Part shown: positions 31,988-43,471 of the stretch, piece after piece
Layout: each line of letters starts with the position of its first letter
Numbering within the stretch: the stretch's first letter is position 1
From: Mastacembelus armatus
Taxonomy: Eukaryota; Chordata; Actinopteri; Synbranchiformes; Mastacembelidae
Reading direction: 5' to 3'
DNA: 64,000 bases
Assembly: GCF_900324485.2 (NCBI RefSeq)
Contig: NC_046650.1
Coordinates: 17,241,517-17,305,516, forward strand
The notes under the pieces: model-generated
The model's input: the letters and a program-made list of their open reading frames with translations, nothing else
What the model was told of the DNA's origin: nothing
Databases searched by the model: none
Translations under genes and position numbers: made by a program

Positions 31988-34700
31988 ATGGAGGTCACAG
32001 CGCTCTGCACCACACTCTGTGAGTAATTTACAGGTTACACATCATGTCATTTACTACACGGTCACACTGCCAAGTGTCGGCTGCAGTTTGTGAGTGTGCA
32101 GATGAAAACATCCAGCTCCTCTTCTGTCTGTCCAGTGCTGAACATGCTGCTGCTGCTCCCTGCTCAGTGTCAGAGCAGTCCCTCCGCTCAGGGAGCTGGT
32201 AAGTTGACGTCTGTTAACTGACTTCACATCAGGCGTCGTCTCACTTCACATCTGAGACACATTGTGTTTTCTGGCTTCACTTCCCATTTGCAGCTCAAAG
32301 CAAAGCAGGTTTCTGACCAGGCTCCATGTGACACTATGTCTTGATTGATTTTCTGTCCGTCACAGATGCAGCGTATCCTCGTATTGAGCCCGACAGGCTG
32401 CAGTTCTTTGAATATGAATCCGTCTCGTTAAACTGTTCTGGGTTTCCCGGCCCGGCTGGATGGAGAGTGATGAGAAAACAAACCAACTCAGGTTCTTCTC
32501 AGTGGGAGAACTCGACTCGGTGGTTGCTCCTTAAACCTGCCTTTGTGTCCCACAGCGGAGAGTACTGGTGTGAGAGTGGAGAGGGAGAGAGGAGCAGATC
32601 TGTCAACATCTCTGTCACTGGTGACTTTAACAACCACTGACTCAAGCTCATCTGTGCTAATAGATCAGATATTACTGTATGAAGGCTAACCTGGTTTCTA
32701 TCAGAGGTGACAGCAGGATAGTTTGAGAAACTCTGTTTGTCTGGTGTTGCAGCTGCTGATGTGATCCTGGAGAGTCCTGCTCTCCCTGTGATGGGGGGAC
32801 AGACTGTCACTCTGCGCTGCAGAAAATGGGGACACTCCAACCTCCCAGCTGATTTCTATAAAGACGGACACCTGACTGGGACTGGATATGATGGAGAGAT
32901 GATCATTGAGTCTGTTTCCAAGTCTGATGAAGGATTTTATAAGTGCAGCATCTCTGGAGCTGCAGGAGCATCAGCAGAGAGCTGGCTGGCTGTCACAGGT
33001 CAGACCTGATGTTTGAGTAGTAAAAACTGCTGCACAGATGTTTTAGCTGTTTTTTCAGCTGGTTGTGAAAAACGTGTCAGGTGTTAAAACAAAGATCTTA
33101 AAGTCTAAAGGTCAGATTGTCAGATTTCACCCATGAAAGGAGCAATTTTGGCTGATGGTGCTGCAGGAAACCATTAAAACCATTAAAACCATAACACACA
33201 TCATGGCGATCAGGCCTGGGGTTTCTAAGACATGTCCACCACTGTCCTGCTTGTTTTAAAACCATCCCTGCCCTTCCAGCTTCTGATTGGCTGAACACAC
33301 CTGATCCAGGTAATAAGCAGCTGGGCAGGAATATCTGGAAACAAGGGGCCCTCAAGGGCCAGAGTTAGCTGCCCCTGGTCTAGAACATGTCCCACATATC
33401 ATAAGTCTGAATGTGTTTCTGTGCAGCTGTTGCCCGGATCGTTCCCTCCAGCCTGCAGCTGTTTGACTACGGCTCCGTCTCCTTTACCTGCGAGGGTCCA
33501 AACACCACATCTGGCTGGAGGGTGCTGAGGAGGATCGAGGGACGTGTCAGCACGTGCGTCAGTACCTGGGAGACGCCGACTCCGTCCGTGTGTGCCATCA
33601 GACCCGTCTATCCCACAGACAGTGGAGAATACTGGTGTGAGAGTGGAGAGGGAGAGAGGACCAGCACCGTGAACGTCACTGTCACTGGTACGTCCAGATT
33701 TCACACCAGTTAAAAAACCAGTGCATCAGTCCAGTCACATGATGGGACAGTTGGTTCACAGCATGTCCATCATATCTGACTTTCATCCTTATGATCAGCT
33801 GGTTTCGTGATCCTGGAGACCCCCAGCCTCCCTTTGCTGGAGGGAGAAGCTGTGACCCTGCGCTGCAGGACTAAGACGTCCTCCTCGACCCACGTTGCAG
33901 ATTTCTACAAAGACGGTCTCCACGTCGGCACCGGCTCCTTTGGAGAGATGACCATCGCCAGTGTTTCTGAGTCGGACGAAGGTTCCTACAAGTGCAGCAT
34001 TTCTGACTTTGGAGAATCCCCAGAGAGCTGGCTGGCTGTCTCATGTGAGCCAGGGTTCTGTGCTCAGCAGGAACTCACCCAGTCAGTTACTACATATGAA
34101 GCTACAGCTTTGTCTTTCACCCTTAACATGCAGTACTGTGCACAGGTTTCTCTGCCCAGATCAGGGCTCTGTGCGGGTCAGACCATCTCCTGCAGGACTC
34201 CTGGTTCTTCTTGTCCCTGACAATAGATCTTCATGAACTGTAGTGGGCCCTTTATGGACTCAGGGATCACAATGATCCTGGGATCAGTATGATAAGAACT
34301 AAAACCCCTTAAACGTCAGCACAGTACTGTGGATCTCCTGGGAAGCCTGATTTGATTTGACAGGTTATGGCTTCACGTGTCATGTTAATGACATGGGGTC
34401 ATGTTGCTGCATTTTCCTGAGCTGATATAACAAACTGCTGGTCAAATCTTCAGATTTAGTTTCACTGATGGGTCTCATGTTATTTGGACTGAGGTGTGTG
34501 ACTTCTCTGTTGTGTTTTCAGGGCGTCCTGGACGGCTTCCTGCCCCCTCAGGCCCGTCCTGCCACATTTATCTGATGCTCAGGGCTGTTTTCACCGTTCT
34601 GATGGTGGCTCTGCTGCTGCTGCTCGTGGGGATGCTTCACTGTGGGAAACTCAGAGTTTACACCCAGAGACTGAGCTGTTTGCTGCTGCAGGAGCAATAA
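31988..34700 (+). CDS. Fc receptor-like gene D, four Ig domains, short tail (activating type)
   Basis: Exons: 31988-32018, 32136-32198, 32366-32620, 32753-32998, 33427-33687, 33799-34044, 34522-34700; all junctions are phase 1. Signal [10 protein letters not shown] then [12 protein letters not shown]. The Ig domains alternate D1-D2-D1-D2: D1a ([18 protein letters not shown]), D2a ([17 protein letters not shown]), D1b ([18 protein letters not shown]), D2b ([18 protein letters not shown]). The last exon encodes a membrane span that opens with an arginine ([20 protein letters not shown]) and a tail of about 20 residues without tyrosine motifs of ITIM type. A basic residue at this point is known to pair activating receptors with FcR-gamma or DAP12-like adaptors; that role here is inferred. 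D1a and D2a are identical in sequence to those of gene F. Confidence 0.9.
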
Positions 34701-34807
34701 TAAGAAACTTTCTGCTTGAGCTTTATTTGCACCTGCAGCTCGAAGACGCAGACGTGGAAGGTTCATCAAAGACGAGAGACTGAAACCACATAGATGCAGC
34801 CCAGCAT

Positions 34808-35526
34808 TCCATGGACGATGGATGGATGGATGTTGGATGGATGGATGGATGTTGGATGGATGGATGGATGTTGGATGATGGATGGATTTTGGATGATGGA
34901 TGGATGGATGGATGTTGGATGGATGGATGGATGGATGTTGGATGATGGATGGATGTTGGACGATGGATGGATGAATGAATGGATGTTGGATGGATGGATG
35001 ATGTTGGATGGATGGATGGATGTTGGATGATGGATGGATGGATGTTGGATGATGGATGGATGGATGGATGTTGGATGATGGATGGATGGATGGATGGATG
35101 TTGGACGATGGATGGATGGATGTTGGATGGATTTTGGATGATGGATGGATGGATGGATGTTGGATGGATGGATGGATGGATGTTGGATGATGGATGGATG
35201 TTGGATGATGGATGGATGGATGGATGTTGGATGATGGATGGATGGATGGATGTTGGATGATGGATGGATGGATGTTGGGTGTTGGACGATGGATGAATGG
35301 ATGAATGAATGGATGTTGGATGGATGGATGGATGTTGGATGATGGATGGATGTTGGGTGTTGGATGATGGATGGATGGATGTTGGATGTTGGATGGATGG
35401 ATGGATGTTGGATGATGGATGGATGGATGGATGGATGTTGGATGATGGATGGATGGATGGATGTTGGATGTTGGATGGATGGATGGATGTTGGATGATGG
35501 ATGGATGGATGGATGGATGGATAGAT
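34808..35526 (+). repeat. ATGG/TTGGATG satellite array
   Basis: About 720 bp of interleaved GGAT, GTTGGAT and GATGAT units lie 110 bp after the gene D stop codon. Long open frames on both strands here (Met/Asp/Gly or His/Pro/Ser/Ile rich) are artefacts of the repeat. Confidence 0.97.
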
Positions 35527-35715
35527 TTGTGAATTAAAGTCATGTGAGCTGTGAGTTCATGTGAGTCTGATCTCAAATGTCATCAGTCTCTCAGGCCTGG
35601 ATAAAGTCAGAGGAGTAGGGGAGCTGTAGTGTGAGAGTAAAGGCTGGTATCCAGAGCTGAGGAAAACCTCCTGCTAAAAGAGTTTTAAACTATCACTTTC
35701 TTATAAAAGACTGGA

Positions 35716-36240
35716 TTATATCTGCTACTGTTTTCGTTTTGAACGCTGAATTTCTGTTTGGCTTCTGTGCAGTTTCACAATTTTTTTTGTTGTGTTTGTT
35801 CACAATGAGAAGGAAGAAGAAGAAAACAAACACGCGTGGCCGAAAGCAAGATGACTGAGGGTTTTGTTGACAAAAGGGCAAAACCTGAGGAGCAGAAAAC
35901 CAAACTCTCCTCCCAGTTGCAGGAGGCAGCGGGAGAATCAGAGGAGAACTGGAAGGAGGTTGAGTCGGAGGATAAAAGAATAAAGGAGAAGGAAGGAGAT
36001 GAGACTGCTGACAGGGAGACGTCATCACCAGGAACATCTGGAACATGGAGGAGAGAACAAAAGAACATCTGCAGCTAAAAACACAGCCAAACTAATGACG
36101 ACGACGACATGTAATGTGATTAATACATTCACAGCAAAGAAGAACCAAGTACAGGAGAAGATGGAACAACTTAACACAGAGAAACAGCTTTAGGTTTCAT
36201 TTAGTTAGAAGTTCAGTTTGGAACATGTTGTATTCTTCCC
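35716..36240 (+). pseudogene. coiled-coil exon block, paralogue of 8346-8865
   Basis: Near-identical to 8346-8865. The plus-strand frame 35836-36078 encodes the same Glu/Lys/Gln-rich segment (EEQKTKLSSQLQEA), but here the first codon is GTG. A second short frame (KNQVQEKMEQLNTEKQL, to 36193) continues the coiled-coil character. It sits beyond the 3' end of gene E on the opposite strand and has no signal or membrane exon. A displaced exon of a BTNL-type gene is the simplest reading. Confidence 0.35.
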
Positions 36241-36658
36241 AAATGCATTTGTTCTTGATAAATAATAAGCTTCTAGAAATGTCAACGTCTGGTATTTCTT
36301 TGTCTGTCTGTAATTTTAGAAGGTTCTTATTAGCAATAAGGAAAATATGACAATAATTCATTTGGTATATTCAAAACACAGACATGAAATCATTTGTTTT
36401 AGGTTTGTCTTTTATTGATTTACAATCTGAAACAAGAGGAACTTGTGTCTCAGAGGTAGAACATGTAGAAGAAGAACAGACAATAACATGAGCATGTTTT
36501 GGTGTATTCATATAAATAGAAATGAGAGAATCAGTAGCAGGAGCAGACCATAAATAAAATATCAGTATTATTATCACTGATACAGATGAGATGTAGTCCC
36601 TGTGACCCAGGTCTTGGTCTCAGGTTGAAGGTCTGCTACACTCTGGTACACCCATGAA

Positions 36659-39505
36659 TCATCTGTCCTGGGCTGGAACCTGCTGGAAACAATCAGATTA
36701 TATTTTCTGGCAGAAAAAAAAAAATACACAATGATTGATCACACATCTGCACAAACAGAGTTCAGTTTATCAGGTGAGTGTCCACAGATTTAGTCAGTTC
36801 ACATCTGGAGTCAGCTGGAAAATCTGATTCAGACACTTGGTCATTAAATGTCCAAGATCATTTCCGTCTCTGTTTTTCAAAAGCCAATGGCTTCACTTTC
36901 ATTTTCAGCATCAAACACTCTGACTCTGGGACCAGCATCAATAACAGACTAACCTGGTTGTTCTGGGTCTGCAGGTCCCGTTTCAGCTGCTGGATCTGCT
37001 GGTCTCTGGACTCCTTCTCCTGTCTGAGCGTCTTAACTTCCTCCTCAGCCTCCATCTTCCTCTTCTCCTCATCCTGCAGCTTTTTCTCCCACTGGGCGAC
37101 AGGACAGATGAAGACAGACTTCAGTTTATCAGGTGAGTGTCCACAGATTTAGTCAGTTCACATCTGGAGTCAGCTGGAAAATCTGATTCAGACACTTGGT
37201 CATTAAATGTCCAAGATCATTTCTGTCTCTGTTTTTCAAAAGCCAATGGCTTCACTTTCATTTTCAGCATCAAACACTCTGACTCTGTGTGAGGTTAATG
37301 CTGTTCCACAGTTGACTAAAGTGTCTGGGACCAGCATCAATAACAGACTAACCTGGGTGTTCTGGGTCTGCAGGTCTCGTTTCAGCTGCTGGATCTGCTG
37401 GTCTCTGAACCCCTTCTCCTGTCTGAGCGTCTTAACTTCCTCCTCAGCCTCCATCCTCCTCTTCTTCTCATCCTGCAGCTTTTTCTCCCACTGGGCGACA
37501 GGACAGATGAAGACAGACTTTAGTTTATCAGGTGAGTGTCCACAGATTTCCACTTTTCATCCTGATAATTATATTTTAGAGAGTCAATTCAGCCACTGCC
37601 ACTGTTTTTCACATAATGATGGCTTTAATTTAACGTGTCATGGTCCTTCAAGGTACAAAGTCAGGAGACAAACAGTCGGCTGGAGACAGAAACTAAAATG
37701 AACCTCGGTCTTCTCTTGTTTCTGGGCCTCTCTCCTCGTCTCCTCTTCATCCTGCAGCTTCTGCCTGGAAATGATCGTCCACTTGAGACAGAGACGAAGG
37801 TTGTGAGTGTAACTGAATATAACTGTTCTGTCTGTGTTTGGTTAGTTGTTTTCTGCATCAGCACTTACTGGGAAGAAAGACTGGACCTGTCTTCTTTCTG
37901 CCTGAGACTGAAAAGAGAGAGACACGTCAGAGCTCAGGATTCACAGCTACATTAACGTCTGGGCTGGGAAAAAGAACATTTGAACTCTTATTACTTATTT
38001 CTACCTGCACATTCAGAACATGAATCTATATTGTAGGTTTGTTTTCTCTTCCTCTACTGAAACCAGTGTTTTGTTTTCTTACATCCTCAGTTTCCACTTT
38101 TCTCTCGCTCAGATCTTCTATTTGCACAGTTTGATGGTCGATGAGCTGATGTCTCACTCTGTCACCCTCAGTTTGATTCATTTTAGAGATGTTCTTCTTT
38201 CCGCCATGATCGGTTTTATCCGACCGTCTGCTCTGTGTCTCTGGGAAGTGGAAGCAACAGGATTAAAGTGTAAACCACACACCAACAGGTGAGACATGAC
38301 CAGCTGGAAAATGGGCTTTTACACTTTTACTCAAGTTATTAGATCAACATTCAATATCACAGTTTCTATCACGAGATGTCACATGACTTACTGTTTTTTC
38401 TGCATTTCCAAATGAAATAAACAAGAATGAACAAGATGGAAACCACCAGACAAACAGCCAGAGCAGCTGTGGCAGAACGATCACTGGACTGGACTTTAAA
38501 ATCATCTGAATAAATAAAACACGATAAAACACAGAGAAACAGAGCATTTATAGGAACCAGACCTTAGTTTGAGTTTAACACCTGAGTGAAAATGACCATC
38601 AGTACCTGAAAGCTGAATGTGTGTGAGTCTGGTCTGGTTGATGTGGGTCTGTTGGACTCTACAGGTGAAGCTGTTGCCGTGTCTCTTCTCCACAGTCAGT
38701 CTGCTGCTGACAGTATAGAGGTCATCAGGAGCTCGGAGCGTCTCTGTAGGTCCAGCAGAGAGGAGGTTTCCCTCAGAGTCCAGCCACAACACCTCCGGCT
38801 CTGGATACCAGCCTTTACTCTCACAGTCCAGCTCCACTGCTCCTCTGCTGTTTCTGCTGATCTTAGTTATGACGGGTGAGGAGACAGAACCTGGGGATGG
38901 AAATGAGATGTCTCTATGGAAATGTAAAGACATGTAGGAACAAAATGTCCACAAACTTATGTCCACTGACCAACAACAAGCTGGACAGTCGTCGTTTTAC
39001 GCTGTGAAGGAAACAAACATCTGTATCTTCCATTATCAGAGTGTGTGACTGCAGACAGCTGCAGGGAAAGGTCTCCGGTCCTCAGTTTCTCAGGAGACAC
39101 TGATGTTCTTTCTCTGTAAGCTGGGTTCTGGTTCACCAGGAGGTTTTGGCCTTCGTGCCACACATGGACAAACCTGGGTTCCAGGTCCAGCCTCCCCCAC
39201 TCCACACTGCTGGAAACAGCATCTGCTGCAGGCTCCAGGTGACAGGGCAGGACAACATCCTCACCAACTAATGCTGTCACTATCTGAGCTGGTCCAGGTC
39301 CCTGAGACTGACCTGGGCAGGGACAGAGATGTTCAGGTAAACACTTGACACCTCTTTGACTCTGCTGGTGGTTCTGGTGGAAATTACCTGGACGAGCCTC
39401 TGTGAGCAGGAGGAGGATCACAGTGAGCTGGACAGTCAGAACTCTGAAGGACCAGGTCTGAGCTTCAACAGAGAGTCCAGCATGTAGTGAACACATCCTG
39501 TACAT
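36659..39505 (-). CDS. butyrophilin-like gene E: V-set, C-set, membrane span, multi-exon coiled-coil tail
   Basis: Exons: 39505-39388 (signal), 39312-38971 (V-set), 38890-38606 (C-set), 38505-38392 (membrane), 38240-38083, 37907-37869, 37781-37704, 37490-37353, 37091-36954, 36682-36659. Frames agree at every junction. V-set: VVLPCHLEP, EWGRLDLEPRF, DNGRYRCLFPS. C-set: VELDCESKGWYPEPEVLWL, SFTCRVQ. The membrane segment is ATAALAVCLVVSILFILVYF, unlike that of C and G. The tail is built from several exons; two of 138 bp are tandem duplicates encoding WEKKLQDE...RQEK and QQIQQLKRDLQTQN. The last exon (QVPAQDR, stop) is tentative. A minus-strand AATAAA lies near 36410. The start at 39505 was chosen by analogy with gene C; upstream in-frame ATGs exist. 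Confidence 0.8.
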
Positions 39506-40824
39506 CTGGAGAAGAAACATCTGGAGAGGTAATTTTGAAAAACTATATGTAAACGGTTTCATCACATGCAGAATCAGGAACAAATATAATCCCACACTAA
39601 CACAGATTATTGTTAGACCTGCAGACTGGACAGTGACTCAGTGAACTTTGATTCAACCAGAAAACACCTTCCTGCTTCTGCAGAGCCTAAAAACAGCCAA
39701 AGTCTGAGTCAGGAGCCAATCGGGTCTTGAAACCTGCTGTGGCCTGCTGTGTCACTTCTACACAGAAACATCAGAATCTGTGTAAAGTTAAACCTTTTCC
39801 TGTGGTAACTGGCAGCAGTTTGATGTTCCTGCATAAATGAGGCGACGAGGCAATTGTTACCGGCGCCAGACCTAGGGGAAATCCGTGCCGGCAGCAAGTG
39901 ATACACAAGCCGTAAGGCCTGTGGATTAATGAAGAGGAACAGACATAAACGTCTTGCCAAAGCCAGTGCTCGTTTAATACTGAATTTCTTTCAATAATGT
40001 TTCATTAACATAATCACATCAACAGAAAAAGTACAGTTAAATTAAGCGAGATGAAAAACTGTATAAACATGTACCTCAATGTGCCAAAATAAGGAAAATA
40101 CTTTAACTAATGTTGAATTTCCTTAAAACATAGATACAGGTACACATTCATGACATATCCCACATTTAACCAATTGTTCTGGATTTTGACATCGATATGG
40201 TTTCTCTAATGTGTTCGCTGGCGCCATTTGGTCATTACAATCATGCTTCTCTACAACACCCATAACGTAACAATGCAGTTCTTATAAGTACCCAAACTAA
40301 GCTAATCAGCACTTTTTAAAAAACATTCAAAACATATATTTCCCCGTTACAGAGCATTCACACTGCCTCTCGGTTAATACAATGCGATGATACTACAGCT
40401 AACCATACGGATGTCGGTAGGAAATATACAACTTCCTCCTGTTACTTACTAACTCCAAATACATCTAACACGTCTCAGAATGGCACGAAAATCATCACAA
40501 ACACATTTTGCATCCATTGATGTTTAAACAACCCGGAGCATGAATATATAAAGTTTGACAGTACCTGTGGATTAATGAAGAGGAACAGACATAAACGTCT
40601 TGCCAAAGCCAGTGCTCGTTTAATACTGAAGCACTCAGCTGGGTCGCTAACCAATGTTCCTCCCAGTGAATCCACCCAGCAGTGGCGCCCTCTACTGTCT
40701 TAAAAATGCCACTACACCAGAGTAGGTACTAAATACACAGCTACTAGTTCACAATTAACAAAAAAAATAGAGGGGTGTCTTGTTTCTATCCAACTAAACA
40801 TACAGCAAATCCAACCTGCTACAC
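39506..40824. other. unclassified insertion with a 67-bp direct repeat
   Basis: Relative to copy 1 this interval is extra. It contains a perfect 67-bp direct repeat (39918-39984 and 40564-40630, beginning CCTGTGGATTAATGAAGAGG) with starts 646 bp apart. On the minus strand each repeat carries ATTAAA, and after the second one in that orientation comes CTGGCGCCGGTAAC, which resembles a tRNA-primer site. This suggests a fragment of an LTR-type retroelement, but no proteins or defined ends are seen. It is at most a fossil fragment. Confidence 0.4.
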
Positions 40825-41379
40825 AAACACACACACACACAGAGACACGACAGTACAAAGTCTTCACTGGTGTGAACTGTGTCAGTGTGTTTTACCTCAA
40901 CAACACACAGACATGAATCTTAAAACGAAGAGGCAGTGAAAGCTCCGATAAAACTGAAGTCAAATCTCCGTAAAAAGGCACAAACCTGTTGTTGAGTCGG
41001 TTCACGGCCGAGACCACGAAGCCAAAGCTGAGCCAGTGAACTTTGACCTGGGCCATAAAGTCTTTCCTCTGTCCAATGATTGACCTGGAGACGTGAAAAC
41101 AGTCACAGAGGGTTTTAGCTCAGCCTGTCAGAGTCCTAAGTCCTCAGGTGTGGCTCTGACTGAGCACAGCTCCTCACACATCAAATCATTTATGTTGGTG
41201 AGTTCATTCATAGCTGGATCAAAGTCCTTCCATCAGACACACAGTGAAGCTGAAGTCATGGTTCAAAGCACAGTGACTTTATTTGGTTTTAATTCATCAG
41301 ACAGACACAGAAACACACAGCTGAGGGATGTTTTAATCTAAGTTACTGTTGTCTGATACTGTTAATGAAGTTTCTGCCT

Positions 41380-41482
41380 CTGGGTCTTTGTGAGCCTGGC
41401 CTGATGAAGTCCTTCTCTAGGTCTTTGTGAGCCTGGTGAAGTCCTTCTCTAGGTCTTTGTGAGCCTGATGAAGTCCTCTGCC
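41380..41482. repeat. 32-bp minisatellite, about three units
   Basis: Counterpart of 29813-29940 in the second duplication block, with fewer and slightly altered units. Confidence 0.8.
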
Positions 41483-42543
41483 TCGCAGCACTGCAGCAGT
41501 TGCTCTGCTCTGAAATAAAACATGTCAAATATACATGTGAAGAAATGAAATGGCTTCTCACAGATTTTGTAACAAATCCATCTCCATATACGAGACACAA
41601 GACAGACTCTCCAACAAAAATATGAAAATGTCCCCTGACAAAACAAAACAAGACATTTAGAGACTTTTATATCTCAGCCCTTTGGACATTAACAAGACAC
41701 AGCAGCAGTTAGAAAAAGATGTATCATAGTTGAAATAGTAGTAAATAAAGTTTTACCATAGTAGTAAAAATATACTCCTTCATCTGAAGAGATTCATCCC
41801 ACAATAAAACACTAGAGAAAGAAGGAAAATGTGATTTGCTCAAATGTTTGATTGGTCCTTCAATAAATCTTCAGTAAATCCAAATGTCCAAATTATTTCA
41901 TGTACCTTCCTGTGACTGAGGACAACATTTAGTAAACCCTAACCCAGCAGGAATGATAGGATTTAAAACGCCAACATACCTGTCGAACACCACAGGGCTT
42001 CACAGACGAACAGCAGCAAAGTCCACAGATCAAATATTATTATGGCAAAGTTGAACAGATAAGGTCTGTGTCTGCTGCAGCTGATGTTTGTGTGCAGGCT
42101 TCTTAGACTCTCCTCTGCAGGTTCTCAGCATTTCTGACCCATATTCACTGGGTCATAGCTCATTGGCCCCATAGCTGCACTGCTGGTGTATAGTCATGTG
42201 AAATCTTTGTGTACTGAAGAACTACAACTTCTCATCTGCTTTATTTTTCAAGGGAAATAGGACTGTGTTCAATGTGGGCAGTTACAGGTTGTCACTCATT
42301 TTGATAGAGGAAGGAAAAGCTTGAGATGTGCATGATTTACTGCAGGGGGCAGAGCAGGACTGAGACAGGAACAAAGACCTGACTTCTATAGAGGCCAAAT
42401 CATCCCAGTCAAAGCAACAGAGACCTGCTGAATTTTATTAGAAAGTACTGGTGAAGCCTGAATACACTGGAGCCTACATTTCCCACAATGCAACTCACAT
42501 TCACCTTTTGTCCTTCCTGTCATGAAAATGCCACATCCTAAGG

Positions 42544-43093
42544 CACTGGTTCTCAAACTTTTCCTGCCATTCCCCACTTAAGGCCGAGCATAAAGTTTCA
42601 AGCCCCACTTCACCCCAAAAAATGACAATGAAATTTATTTCAAACTTAAAATTTTCAAATTTATTGAAAATAACTTCTAGAGACCCAGGTAGGCTTCATC
42701 GTATTTTCTTTTTGGCTGGCTTTTTGCTTGATTTACATACTGTCTGTTGTGTTTTTGTCTGCTGGCGTGGAGTCGCCTGCTCTTTTAGGGGTCCGTGTAA
42801 CAAATTATCCATTGTTATACCCACTAATCATTGCGTCGCTGCGTGAAGGTTTGCTTATTGTTCCGCTACAATTAAGTCCTGAGGTTAAACATTTATTTCC
42901 CACATCATGGTTCCTCTTGTTTCCCTCTATTTGTGTGTTTCAATGACACGTTTCTTTGTATGTGGTTGTTTTATTTTGCGTGTCTGGTGTTTGTCAGTAA
43001 AGAAAATTATGAATTAGGACATACACAAAATTAGACTCATTTACTCCCGTTCGCTGTGCCCCACCTGTCACAGCCACAGTTTGAGAATCACTG
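42544..43093. mobile_element. hAT-like nonautonomous element, copy in block 2
   Basis: Same element, same position and same flanking 8-bp pair as 31002-31554. It was therefore inserted before the duplication and carried along with it. Confidence 0.75.
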
Positions 43094-43263
43094 TCTTAAG
43101 GCAGGCTTTTTAAAAATGCTAAACTCAAACTGAAATAACTGTGAGGCAGCACAGCATAAAAACACCTTTTGCAAAGATATTAATTTATTAGGGAAATTTT
43201 GAAAGGTGAGATTTTACAAATCTCATCTACAGCCACAAAAACATACACAACTGTTTTAATAGG

Positions 43264-43301
43264 CTGTGTGTGTGTGTGTGTGTGTGTCTGTGTCTGTGTG
43301 T
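43264..43301 (+). repeat. (GT)n microsatellite, short allele of block 2
   Basis: About 40 bp of GT/GTGTCT units, followed by GATGTT triplets. Confidence 0.9.
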
Positions 43302-43471
43302 CGATGTTGATGTTGATGTTGACTCACTCACAGTTAAATAACTCAGTGAAGGTTTTTTTTATCCTCCACCCCACGACTGTAAACTCCCGTGACCTCGAAA
43401 CAGGAAGAGGAGACTCCACCTTCACCTGCTTCACATTTTGAACTCAGTCAGTGTGTCAGCATCAAGACATC

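Larger units (their letters stand above)
28078..33027. repeat. segmental duplication, copy 1 (genes C and D)
   Basis: Almost the same sequence recurs at 38606-44513. It includes the C-set, V-set and signal exons of C/E, the shared intergenic DNA and the first four exons of D/F, introns included. The interval 28985-29250 is replaced by unrelated sequence in copy 2 (39530-40825). Identity breaks off at 33027 in the intron after Ig domain 2. Confidence 0.92.

Noticed and set aside
34794-35537. Plus-strand Met/Asp/Gly/Trp-rich frames
   Set aside because: Same satellite read on the other strand.
34548-35576. 342-codon His/Pro/Ser/Ile-rich frame on the minus strand
   Set aside because: It is produced by the ATGG-type satellite; no start context, splice context or domain supports a protein.
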